Positions 45,061 through 55,733 of a DNA stretch of 64,000 bases are shown here, in pieces. The notes under the pieces were generated by a model. That model was given only the letters and a program-made list of their open reading frames with translations, made no database searches and was not told where the DNA came from. The stretch is taken from the NCBI GenBank assembly GCA_032173675.1, contig JAVKPL010013714.1, forward strand, positions 1 to 64,000. Reading direction: 5' to 3'. Both the position numbers and the translations under genes were made by a program. The stretch comes from Gastrolobium villosum. Taxonomy: Eukaryota > Streptophyta > Magnoliopsida > Fabales > Fabaceae. Position 1 is the stretch's first letter. Every line of letters starts with the position of its first letter.

Positions 45061-45298
45061 ACTGTGGTGCCTTCGCTGCAAAGTTTGTAAACTGGCGCGG
45101 GTTTGTGATGTGCCGTCAGCACATAAGTAAATTCAAGCCAAAAAGAGAAAAATAATGAACTATTCCTTATTAAAAAGGCAACATTTCTTATTGTAATTCT
45201 TAAATTCCAATTTCAAGAGTGTTCAACTCATTCTATGCTCATTTTGCAGGAAAAGCAAACAAATCTGGAAGGAAAATGAGGATTAGCCAAAGTGAAGA

Positions 45299-45489
45299 CC
45301 CACGCTCACAGCATGGAAATGACGCTGATAGCGTGGGAATACAGTAAGACCCACGCTCACAGTGTGGGAATGACGCTCATGTCGTGAAGGATCAGAAGCA
45401 TCCACGCTCACAGCGTGAGATTGACGCTGAGAGCGTGGAAAGTCAGAGGCATCCACGCTCATAGCGTGGAACTGACGTTGATAGCGTCA
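45299..45489. repeat. four 51-bp units, each with two dyads (CCACGCTCACAGCGTGG and TGACGCTGATAGCGTGG)
   Basis: Dyads start at 45299, 45321, 45351, 45372, 45402, 45423, 45453 and 45473, alternating about 21 and 30 bases. Within most dyads the arms match (CCACGCT/AGCGTGG; the last is TGACGTTGATAGCGTCA). A few single arms have changed (GCATGG, GTGTGG, TCGTG). Confidence 0.9.
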
Positions 45490-45551
45490 GTTGTGGAAGC
45501 CACAGTCGTGCTTTCAAGGGGCAAAATTGGAAAAAGAGAAAAGGTTGTCTT

Positions 45552-45560
45552 TATAAATAG
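45552..45560 (+). promoter_or_regulatory. TATA box of Athila LTR (+)
   Basis: TATAAATAG lies 63 bases after the last dyad and about 870 bases before the LTR end, the same layout as at 22722. Confidence 0.6.
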
Positions 45561-46429
45561 GAAGGGTGCATTTCTTAAGGGACACACTGGTTTTTTGACC
45601 TAGAAGAGGCCATCGCTGTGAAGAAGAAGCTGTTCTTCGTTCTTCCTTCGATCATTCTGTAATTTACTTTCTTGTTGAATTTTACTTGAGATCAGCCATG
45701 AATATGGTTGGCTAGATCTCTTATTGTGGTAAGGGTCACAACCCTGATTGTGAACCCCTTGTAGTTTGGATCTGATTTATATATGTTTATCTTTCTGCAT
45801 CTATTTTCCTTTGCTCTTCATCTCATTGTTCTTTTAGATCTAATCATTCTAACAAATCACTAGGGTTAGGATTCACAATAGGAATATTGGGATCCTAATT
45901 CCCGAACAGGAGGAAAATAGCTGTTCATGTAGGCACTAGGGATAGGCTACATGAACTGCAAACGCGAAAAATTCACCGAATTGTATGTTTAACCTGAAAA
46001 GGAATCTCTAAGGAATTAGGGTTCTAATAAGGTTAAGATCCCTAAGGAATTAGGGTTTAACCGATTAAATAAAAGATGGTGAATCGTTTGATCAAAGGAA
46101 AATTCATATGTAAATTTACATTCAGATTATAAGGTGGGGATCAAACAGGTGTTCGTACTCTTACTACAATCTTTTTACAATTGTTTTTCAAAACCCTAAT
46201 TTTATACGATTTGTTCATCTGTCTTTCAGAAAACCCAAAAATACGCAATTTACATTTTAGTTACTTTTCGTTTAAATCAACAACAATTGCTACCTCTTTT
46301 AATCCGTTCAACTTAAGGGGACTGGTTATTGTAGTACTTGGTCTACAATCCCTGTGGAGACGATAATCTACTTCATCACTTTTATTACTTGGAACGATCG
46401 GTATACTTGCCGAGTTAGCAACAAGTTTT

Positions 46430-46447
46430 TGGCGCCGTTGCCGGGGA
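46430..46447 (+). other. primer binding site of the Athila-like element (+)
   Basis: TGGCGCCGTTGCCGGGGA, seven bases inside the 5' LTR. A hallmark of the Athila branch of plant Ty3 elements. Confidence 0.88.
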
Positions 46448-46591
46448 TTGTGCATTCCAATATTATAAATAACCATTGATCTTTGAGCTTGAATATTTTT
46501 TTATTTTATTTATTTATTGAAATGTCATTTTAGGTTTGTTCTATCTTGATCTGCATTTTTGCAGGTATTATTGACTATCTTCTTTAAGTTT

Positions 46592-47880
46592 ATGCGAGGT
46601 AGACTTGCTCCTGAAGATCTGGTGTTTGATCCTGAAATCACAAGAGCTGAAAGGAAGCTGAGAAAAGTTGCCAAGCAGATAATTTGGGAAGGCCCGATTA
46701 GTGAACCTGATCAATTTGTAAAAGATACGGCGAATCATAATAATGCTGGAGGAGGTCCCAACAATCAACCTCCTACACCAGAGTTGATGGAGTCGATTTT
46801 GGCTCCAATGTTCACAGGGCCGAATTCTAGTGTTGTCCGGCCCTAGATTCAAGCCAACAATTTTGATATCAACCCGTCTCTTATCAACCTGGTGGAAAAG
46901 ACTCCTTTTGGTGGTGAGGATTATGAAGATCCTCATGATTTCATGGACAGATTTCTAAGAATCTGTGACACCACCAAACACAATGGGGTATCTGATGATG
47001 CAATCCGACTTCGGTTGTTCCTGTTTGCATTAACAGGGAAAACTCTTAGATGGTTGGACCGACAACCACCTAATAGCATCAGAACATGGGATGAGTTGGC
47101 AGCCAAGTTCTTTGCTGAACATTTCTCTCTGGAGAAACACAATAAGTTGGTGAATGAAATCACCAATTTTATTCAGCAACCGGGAGAGACCCTCTGTGCA
47201 GCTTGGACAAGATTCCAAGAGTTGATTAGGAAGTGCCCCCAATATGACTTTCCGAATGAGAAGAAGGTCAGAGTCTTTTACAATGGGATGACACCTGACA
47301 CAAGAATGATTGTCAATGGTGCAGCTGGTGGAACCATAGGAAGAAAGACTGCAGCAGAAACTCTGGAGCTGATTGACTACATGGCACGAAATGAAAATGC
47401 CTCAACAGAAGTCCAGTTGACTCAATCAGCTCAATTGAAGAAAGGTATTCTACAACTTGGGAATCAAGATGCCACTTTAGCTGAACAGAAGGTGATTTCG
47501 CAACAACTAGCAAGTATGAATGCTAAGTTGGACAAGATGCGAATATCCACAACTCAAGTTAATTCAATTAACTGTGAGTATTGTAAGGAGGACCATGAAT
47601 CCAATGAGTGTCCCATACTTATGGGAGCTAAGGCATTCCAAGTTAATGGAGTGTGGTATGATCCAAGGCCACCACAAAACACTCAAGGTTATCAGAGAAA
47701 CCAGAATAGTGGCCAAGGAAGCAATTTTCAAAGAAGAAATCAAGGGGGACGTTTGGATTATAAATCCAATAATTTCCTACAACCTCCTCCTCTTCCACAA
47801 AAAGAGCCATCTGAACTAGAGAAAGCTATACTGCAGCTTTCTAAGACTACAAATGATCACATGGAAAGTACAAGTGCTTT
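46592..47880 (+). pseudogene. Athila-like gag, 5' part, with one internal stop
   Basis: Starts at ATG 46592 (MRGRLAPEDLVFDPEITRAE). A TAG at 46844-46846 interrupts the frame, which resumes at once (IQANNFDINPSLINLVEKTP). The gag core follows (FGGEDYEDPHDFMDRFLRIC, LRLFLFALTGKTLRWLDRQP, WDELAAKFFAEHF, ETLCAAWTRFQELIRKCPQY), as in Athila/Tat elements. A CCHC-like finger CEYCKEDHESNEC is at about 47572-47610. The homology ends at about 47880 where mosaic block E begins; the last residues (CIILVDIVAAVEV) belong to that block. Protease, RT and integrase are missing. Confidence 0.85.
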
Positions 47881-48070
47881 CATGTGTATCATTTTAGTTG
47901 ATATTGTAGCTGCAGTTGAAGTTTAACCTCTTTAATTGCATGTTGGACATGAATGGTTGAGCTAATTTCGGACTATATATGTATGTGATTTAATTATCAT
48001 TTTTTTCCCTGTATTTGTATGCAATTTTGGACTACATTTGTTGGAGGGTTATATAGCTTTTGGCTTTTTG

Positions 48071-48195
48071 CAGGGGGAAAATCCTTTAGGTTTTAAAAAA
48101 CTGGCCTGAGAGGAGTATTCAAGTTATTGTTGTAACTGATGGTGAGCGGATTTTGGGACTTGGGGATGTTGGATGTCGGGTATTTTTGTAGGGTA
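48071..48195 (+). pseudogene. NADP-malic enzyme exon fragment, second copy
   Basis: Same splice acceptor (TTTTTGCAG) and exon as 25562-25690, with one extra G after the acceptor that shifts the frame of the first few codons. NWPERSIQVIVVTDGERILG then LGDVGCR keeps the usual GLGD, where the other copy has GLGH. A TAG follows soon after. Not functional. Confidence 0.75.
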
Positions 48196-48560
48196 ATCAA
48201 ACTCCTTAATTTACATTTTAATATGAAAATATAGACATGGTACTAAAAGTAGATGACCAAGCCTTTTCAATTTCTGTTTGATAATATATGACTAATGAAC
48301 AGTCTTGATCACTGTTTGATAATATATGAATACTTTTGCATTTCAGGTTCCACCAAATTCAACAGAACCATTAGGAATACTTTTGCATTTTACTCTTAAA
48401 AGTGTTGGTAAAATAGAGTTGACTTTTGGCCCGCGGGCTGGCCCTAACCAGTGGGGTTATATGATTTTTTGGCCCGTGCAGGCTGTTTGATATGCGGGCT
48501 TTTTGGCCCTGGCCCGCGCGGGCGAGGGCCTAACGGGCCGGGCTGGATCAGTCCACAACA

Positions 48561-48770
48561 CAAGAATCTTTTCAAAATCATGAAGAAGTCACGATTGAAG
48601 CAGAGTCTTCTTCCATCACAGATTGTTCTATTTGTCTCACGGAGATTGGGTCAAGAGCTATTGGCTTGCCTTGCTCACACGTGTTTCATCGGGATTGCAT
48701 CATAAAGTGGCTCTCGATTCGCAATACATGTCCTTTATGTAGATGCAGTGTCTTGTCTAGGAATGATTAA
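48561..48770 (+). pseudogene. RING-H2 C-terminal fragment, copy D
   Basis: QESFQNHEEVTIEAESSS then the RING-H2 with all eight ligands, two changes relative to copy C (CIIKWLS for CITKWLT), and the same stop. No ATG upstream in frame before a stop. Shares its upstream peptide with 26041-26258, not with copies A and B. Confidence 0.75.
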
Positions 48771-49590
48771 GTAAACATAAAGTACGCTGTTTTTGCATTC
48801 TTGGTCTTAGTTTCAGAGCTTGTGGCTAGCTTGTCTCTTAATTTTTTGTATTCTTCTAGTTCAGTTACTTTTCTTTGGAGTAAGCTGTCTGCGATTTTTG
48901 GAGAGTATTGCTCTGTCCCGTGGATTCGTATGGTTTCCTTTTAATTAGCTTTAGAGGTTGTCGTTCTTGTAAAAAATCTTGGTTTTTCTTTTCTCAAAAT
49001 GTTTGCATCTTTCTTTGTAATATCCGTTTAATTAGTTTTAATCTTGATTTACTTTCTCTTTTTTTCTTGTATTGCATTTAGAAGAGTTATAAGCTTATGC
49101 AAAATCTTCACTCTAGAATCTAAAAAACCTTTTGTTGTATGTAACGACTGGTGTTTGATCTTATACATATCCATATTGACACAAAAGATGACATAACATG
49201 AACATGATATATTTGTATACAAGGTGAGAAAATAGAGGACCAATCATATGATCGGATTTTTGCTTTTGGCGCTAAAAAACTTGAGGAAAATAAATATTAT
49301 AAAAAGTGGAACATATTTTATGAATATTTTGAAATTTCCCACTGCTAAAGGAATTGATTTTCTTATTGCTAATGTAGCCAGCTATCTAGAGATATTGTTT
49401 ATAATGGATATTTTATGGAAATCTATTTAAGGAAATTTTGTGTAAAATTATTAATTAATTATAATTGATTTACACAATTTTTCATCAATTGATTTAAACA
49501 ATTAATAATAGTAATTATTTACAATATATTAATGCATATCTAAGTTAAATCGATAATCATTAACTACTAGAATTATTATCTTTAATAATA

Positions 49591-52500
49591 ACAGGGGCAG
49601 GGGGTTGCATGTAAGGCAGCCTCCTGGTCAATTCAAGAGGGGTGGGACCCCTAGTGGTGGAACTGTGGACAAATATTATAGCTCACAATGTGGGAAGTGC
49701 AAGAAATACCACAAAGGTGTATGTGGTGCTGGCCCGGGGGCTTGTTTTAAATGTGGTCAGACTGGCCATTTTGCTAGGAGTTGTCCATCTTCTACGGGAC
49801 AGGCTGCGAATCTGCAGGCCTTGTCGACCGCGACTACTACCACTACTCCTACTGCTACTATTCCTACAGTTGGACGGGTATATACTACAAATGCGCAACA
49901 TACTAAAAAGGATCCAAATTTGGTAAAAGGTATAATTTTCCTCTCTAATGTTGATTTGTCTGAGTTATTTGATTCAGGAGCAACGCATTCTTTTGTGGCG
50001 GACTATGTGGCTAAAGCGTTGGACTTAACAACAACACGAATGACTCCTCCGATGCGTATTACTACCGCTACAGGAGATGTTAGTGAATCGTCTTGGACTT
50101 GCGAAAATGTGAAGTTTACCTATTTAGGCAGGGGTTACACGATTGATTTAATTATCTTACCCCTGGCCTCTGTCAATTTGATATTGGGGATGGATTGGTT
50201 GTCTCAGAACTGCGCAATGATTGATTGCTGCGGAAAGAGGTTGATACTATCTCACGAGAGGCCGTCTGTTTGTCCGTCTTTGTATTTGTCTGTCAGTCAA
50301 ACTGTGAAAGCCTTGAAGGCTGGAGATCTGGGTTATATCCTTTTGGGTGGATTGGTTGGTGACAAAAAGGAGGAGATTTCTTCTATTCCGGTTGTTAATG
50401 AGTTTGAGGATGTATTCTCTGATGAGATACCAGAATTTCCGCCTGAGAGAGAGATTGAATTCTCGATTGACCTATTGCCTGGTGTGGGGCCGATCTCCTT
50501 GGCTCCATACCGGATGTCGCCACTTGAGTTAGTCGAGTTGAAGCAGCACATTGAAGAACTATCTGCAAAGAATTTTATCAGGCTGAGTGTATCTCCGTGG
50601 GGAGCACCGGTGATATTTGTGAAGAAAAAGGATGGTAGCATGAGATTGTGCACTGACTACCGACAATTGAATAAAGTGACGATTAAGAACAGGTACCCAT
50701 TGTCGCGCATTGATGACTTATTAGATCAGTTGAGGGTGCCTGTGTGTTTTCGAAGATTGATCTCCGGTTCAGATATCATCAGATCCGGATTAAAACGGAG
50801 GATGTACCTAAAACAGCTTTCCGATCCCGATATGGACATTTTGAATATCAAGTGATTCCTTTTGGGCTTACTAATGCCCCTGCGGTGTTCATAGATTATA
50901 TGAATCGCATCTTTAAACCGTATTTGGACCAGTTTGTAATTGTATTTATTGATGACATTTTGATCTATTCTAAGAGTAAAGAGGAGCGCACCGATCATCT
51001 GAGGACTGTGTTGCAAGTGTTGAAGGATAAGAAATTATATGCTAAACCGTCTAAGTGTGAATTCTGGTTGTCTGAGGTGCAATTTTTGGGTCATGTTATT
51101 TCTGCAAATGGTGTTGCAGTGGATCCTAGCAAGATTGAAGCGGTAAGTGACTGGGAACGACCTAAGACTGTGATTGAGATCAGGAGTTTTCTAGGGCTTG
51201 CTGGTTATTATCGCCGGTTTATACAGGGATTTTCTACAATGGTTCTGCCGTTGACTCGATTGACACGAAAAGAGAAGTTGACCACTGCTCCGGTGTTAAC
51301 TCTTCCCGATCTGGAGGGTGAGTTTGTTTTATATTGTGATGCTTCAAAGAAAGGTTTAGGGAGCGTATTAATGCAGGAATGAAAAGTGATTGCTTACGCG
51401 TCCAGACAGTTAAAGCCGCATGAAGAGAATTATCCGACACACAACTTAGAACTGGCTGCTATTATTTTTGCCTTGAAAATTTGGAGACATTTTCTGTATG
51501 GGATGAAATTTGCTGTGTTCAGTGATCACAAAAGCTTGAAATATTTGTTTGATCAGAAGGAGCTGAATATGAGGCAGCGAAGATGGATTGAATTCTTAAA
51601 AGACTATGACTTTGAGCTGAAATATGACCCGGGAAAGGCTAATGTGGTGGCAGATGCGTTGAGTAGGAAGTCTGTCAATTTATCTCATACGATGATGTGG
51701 GACAATGAAGTGATTGAGCAATTTCGAGATATGAAAATAACGGATTTCTTTGTAGGAAGAATTTGTGATATGGAGTTGACACGGATTGAGAACGAGCTGC
51801 ACGAGAAGATTAAAAAGACTCAGATCCGGAATGAAAGTATTAAATATTTGAAAGGCCAGAGTGGCATATTTGTTAATGAACAAGGGTTGTTATTATATCA
51901 GGGCAGGATTGTTGTGCCCAAGGAGCTTGCAGAGGAAGTTATGACGGAGGCCCATAAAGGGTCAATATGCTATCCACCCAGGTGCCACAAAAATGTAACA
52001 AGATTTAAAAGTTAAGTTCTGGTGGCCTGGGATGAAAAGGGATGTTGCTGAGTACGTATCTAAGTGTTTGGTTTGTCAGAAAGTAAAGATAGAGCATCAA
52101 AAACCTGCTGGGTTACTTCAGCCGCTGGATATACCAGAATGGAAATGGGAGAGTATTTCTATGGATTTTGTTGTTGGATTTCCTCGAACTCAGGCTGGTT
52201 ACGATTCAATTTGGGTTATTGTGGACCGACTTACGAAGTCTGCACATTTTCTACCAGTACGGGTGGATTTCACCACAGAGAGATTGGCAAAGTTGTATGT
52301 TAATGAGATTGTTAGGCTCCATGGGATACCGATTAGCATTGTCAGTGATCGGGACCCGAAATTTACTTCACGTTTTTTGGGAGCTTTACAACAGGCTTTT
52401 GGCACTCAGCTTCGACTGAGCACTGCGTATCACCCGCAGACTGATGGTCAGACTGAAAGGACCATACAGACACTTGAAGATATGCTGAGAGCTTGCACAT

Positions 52501-53241
52501 TGGAACAGGGTACTGCTTGGGATAGGTACTTGCCATTGGTGGACTTTTCTTATAATAACAGTTTTCACTCCAGTCTGGGTATGGCACCGTATGAGGTATT
52601 GTATGGGAGGAGGTGTCGTACTCCCACTTGTTGGACTGAGGTAGGCGATAAAGAAAGATTTGGTCCGGATTTTGTGCAGGAAACAACAGTGCAAATAGAA
52701 ATGATCAGAGAAAAATTGAAACAGGCACAGAATCGATAGAAGAGCTACTATGACAATAAGCATAGACCGCTAGAATTCGAGGAAGGTGACCACGTTTTTG
52801 TACGATTGTCTCCGGTCACGGGTGTTGGCCGCACGTTGGGAGTGAGGAAGCTGAGTCCTCGGTTCATTGGACCGTATCAAATTATGAAAAGAGTAGGATT
52901 GGTGGCCTATCAGCTTGCCTTGCCCCCTCAATTGTCCAATGTACATGATGTTTTTCATGTGTCGCAGTTGCGACGTTATGTTCCGAATGAATCACATGTG
53001 GTGATACCGGATAATATCGAAATCAGGGAGAATTTGAAGACTCCCGTTGGTCCAATTGCAATATTGGACCGCAGCGAAAAGAGGTTGAGAAGTAAAGTTA
53101 TTCCCATGCTGAAGATTCAGTGGGAGGGCCGCACACCTGAGGAGGCTACTTGGGAGCGGGAGGACGAGATTCTCCGACTATATCCTGAGTTTGCGGGCAG
53201 GTATGATTTAATTTTGCGGAAAAAATTTCTAAAAGGAGGGG
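49591..53241 (+). pseudogene. Ty3/gypsy (Tekay-like) gag end, protease, RT, RNase H, integrase (broken)
   Basis: Starts within gag. Zinc knuckle ACFKCGQTGHFARSCP at about 49740. Protease FDSGATHSFVADY at about 49970, with GMDWLSQNCA. RT: DYRQLNKVTIKN, frameshift near 50740, then FIDDILIYS near 50950. About 20 residues before the RNase H are deleted (TRKEKLTTAPVL). An in-frame TGA at 51380-51382 lies in RNase H. Frame changes occur near 51960 and 52025 in the integrase zinc region. The integrase core keeps MDFVVGFP, SIVSDRDPKF and QTDGQTERT, so all three acidic residues are present. A TAG at 52737 precedes the chromodomain-like tail (WEGRTPEEATWEREDEILRL). It has the same lineage wording as the element at 6125-17958 but is older and 5'-truncated. 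Confidence 0.88.
53232..53241 (+). other. polypurine tract of the Ty3 element (+)
   Basis: AAAGGAGGGG directly before the LTR start TGAATATAACACC; the element at 59638 has AAAAGGTGGGG in the matching place. Confidence 0.75.
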
Positions 53242-54838
53242 TGAATATAACACCTCATAAATTTAAATGTGTCTTTTGTATGATAATGTGAATTTAAAAT
53301 GGAAGGATTAGTGAAAATCCGAGAAGGGCAAAAAGGGCAAAATGGTAAATTACCAACCACGTATCCCTAGACATAAAAAATTGAGTAGGAGAATTCATAT
53401 GACAAAAATAATGCCGGAAATGGACTCAGGGCGAAAAATTGAGTGAATAGGCAAATTTGTGAAAAATTGATGAATTGTGATTTTCTAGTGTAAAATACTG
53501 CGGTATAAGTGTACCGATAAGTGTGAAACTCTTATCAATATTTTTAGGAAATAAAAATATGTCATGAACCAGAAAAATAAGTAGATTAAGAATCTGTGGT
53601 CGGAATTAGTGATTGGATTAAAGTTAAATCGCGTGTGGGACCCGCGTGACCCAAATCCACTTAAGTTCCTCACCATCACCACGCCCTCTCTCTCTTCCTT
53701 CTTCTTCTGCCCGTGAACCCCTCCCCCCTCATTCATGAAAAACCCATTTCTTCCTCTTTCACCATTTGTGCAATTCTCAACCAAATCCTTTGATTTTGGT
53801 GTTGAAATTTATTGTGAAGCACATTCTAAAGCCATTGGTGATACTCCCAAGCCTTGAAATCACCTCTTTGGGTGCTATTGGGCAAGGGCAGATTCGAATA
53901 TATTGGGGGATTTGGTGTTCTTGGAGGCATTGGACCTTTCCTTGCTTGGGTGAACCTTGGAGGAGTGTCAAGCATTGATTGTGAGTATATTTGTAGTGTT
54001 TTTATGGTTGATTTTGTAGATCCAAGAATATGAACTCTAAGTCTTTAATCTTAGATGTGTGATGATAGGGAGCTCAAATGGAAAAATGGTATTAGATGAA
54101 AATGTCTTAGAATGACGTGTGTGAGCTAGAAATGCCATGAAAAATTTAGGTGAAAAAAATGGGATTTTTAACTTAGAAAAAAAAGGTGAAATGTCATGAA
54201 TTTGAGGTTTTGAGTAATGTGGTAAGATGTTGATCATGATGTTGATCATTGTAGGGTGCCTTACACGGACGTGATTGTGGAAGACTGACTTGGAGTGTAC
54301 GTGTGGAACGAGACTCTCGGTGTTGAGGTAAACTCTTGGAACTGGGGTTTGATCCCTTGTGTGCTCCACCACACCTGGTGGAAGGTTGTGGTTGGATTTT
54401 GTGTTTATAGCATTGTGTGGTTATGTGTTTTCATGCTTTATTGCTTGTTATGTGTGAAATTGTGTGGTCTCTGGCCGGTAGACGTGTGTTGGTTTGGACA
54501 TCCGCTAGATAATTCCGCTGGGGATTCCAGTCGGGTTTTGTCGTGGGGCCGACTCTGGGAGCGGCACCAGGATGATCCGAACGAGGGACTTCCGCTGGAT
54601 AGGGCTCATTAGGAGTTCCAGTTGGGTTTTGCCATGGGGTCGTCTCATCCATGGGAGAGGCACCAGGAAGGTTCCCGGGAGTTATATGATGGGGTCCTCG
54701 AACGTAATCCTAATGTGGATGTTCTTGGGTTGTCCCCAGTTGTTTGTGGTATTGTATGTCATGCATATTGCATAATGTTATTGTTGCACATTGAGTGAGC
54801 CATGGGGTGGAGAAAGCCTCTAGTACCCTTGGTTTACT

Positions 54839-54923
54839 GAGATATATTTGTATATATCACCCCGCGTTTGGGGACATCATTTCAGGGCATTATGAGCAGG
54901 GAGGAGCTTCGGGCAAGAAGCCC
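54839..54923. repeat. conserved hairpin pair, inverted copy
   Basis: GAGATATATTTGTATATATC at 54839-54858 and CGGGCAAGAAGCCC at 54910-54923; counterpart of 33377-33463 and 57123-57206. Confidence 0.75.
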
Positions 54924-55404
54924 ACTTAGTGGATGGTTGTTGCATGTGGTGCATTGGGCTAGCATGACATTTTGGAGGAGTCTATTGATTGCACATATCA
55001 TGTTATATAGTGTTTTGAGACTTAGGTCATGAACATATTCCATGATGTGATTTCCATGCTTTTGTAGTGTTCATGGTTATGTTCTAAGTCTTCTTAATCG
55101 TTTTACATTCATGCCTTGATTTAAGTGTATATTTTGAGTGAGCATGGGACTTGTCCATAGCCACCTATATTGTATTTGAGGCATTGGAAAACTTATGTTG
55201 TAAATAGACCATTCATGGTGTAAAATGGCTATTATCTCAAGAACTCTTGTAATGGATGCATTCTATAATGAAAATGCATGATGGAAGGGCCTAGAGCCTA
55301 CATAAGGATATGTGTAAGGTCTATGTTGAGTATTAAGGTGTTAGGAATGGATTACATCACTCTTTTTGTGCTTTAAAAACTGTCATCTGTCACTTTTGCT
55401 GCAT

Positions 55405-55637
55405 AGTAATCGATTACCTTCCATTGATAATCGATTACCATGCAACAGAGGATGCAAAATGAGCCACTGTGAACCAAGTAATCGATTACCAGAGCATTGG
55501 TAATCGATTACCTAGTTCAGTAATCGATTACCAATGCTTGGTAATCGATTACCTAAGAACAGGGGAGCCGAAATGGAGCTTCTGCCTCATTTTGGAACTT
55601 TGGGTAATCGATTACCACCCCCTGGTAATCGATTACC
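55405..55637. repeat. eight GGTAATCGATTACC-type palindromes
   Basis: Sites at 55405, 55426, 55477, 55499, 55519, 55540, 55603 and 55624. Several are perfect; others start AGTAATCG or GATAATCG. Number and order mirror those at 32668-32899. Confidence 0.9.
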
Positions 55638-55733
55638 ACAGTGTAAAAGTTGAAAATAATGGTTTTTCTAGACTAAAATAAAGGGCCTAACTTAGTCTAT
55701 AGAACTCCGAATGGTGCGCGGTTTGAGACCACA

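Larger units (their letters stand above)
43822..45103 (-). repeat. Athila-type LTR (-) with GGCGCTAGCTAGCGCC array
   Basis: Starts TGATGCTACCCGGCAAGTAT, the reverse complement pattern of the Athila LTR end at 46423 (both share GGCAAGTATACCGATCG and CGTCTCCACAGGGATT). The far end is at about 45103, where a plus-strand LTR of the same type begins. It has a reverse-strand TATA box at 44735-44743. No PBS or internal region is attached on the left, so it may be a solo or truncated LTR. Confidence 0.75.
45104..46423 (+). repeat. Athila-type 5' LTR (+) with CACGCTCACAGCGTGG array
   Basis: Begins about TGTGATGTGCCGTCAGCACA and ends CCGAGTTAGCAACA, seven bases before the PBS. TATA box at 45552. It shares overall layout with 43822-45103 but not the dyad sequences. 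The ORF 45415-45603 overlaps the dyad array and the TATA box and is not a gene. Its 3' part (CGTCTCCACAGGGATT inverted as AATCCCTGTGGAGACG) is conserved. Confidence 0.8.
47881..49590 (+). repeat. mosaic repeat block E (second copy of block D)
   Basis: Matches 25373-27090 in order: spacer, malic enzyme exon, GC-rich hAT-terminus-like part (48422-48545), RING-H2 end, 3' flank. It is joined on the left to Athila gag and on the right (TTTAATAAT|AACAGGGGCA) to Ty3 gag, with no target duplication seen. It lacks the DUF632-like exon and the 75-bp array found before block D. Confidence 0.8.
53242..55733 (+). repeat. Ty3 3' LTR (+), truncated at its 3' end
   Basis: Starts TGAATATAACACCTCA. It is the inverted relative of 32280-34853, but the last 290 bases or so are missing: it breaks off at TTTGAGACCACA, where a reverse-oriented LTR starts. 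It contains the inverted hairpin pair at 54839-54923 and the GGTAATCGATTACC array. ORFs within it (for example 54295-54612, 54431-54652) overlap on both strands and are not supported. Confidence 0.78.
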
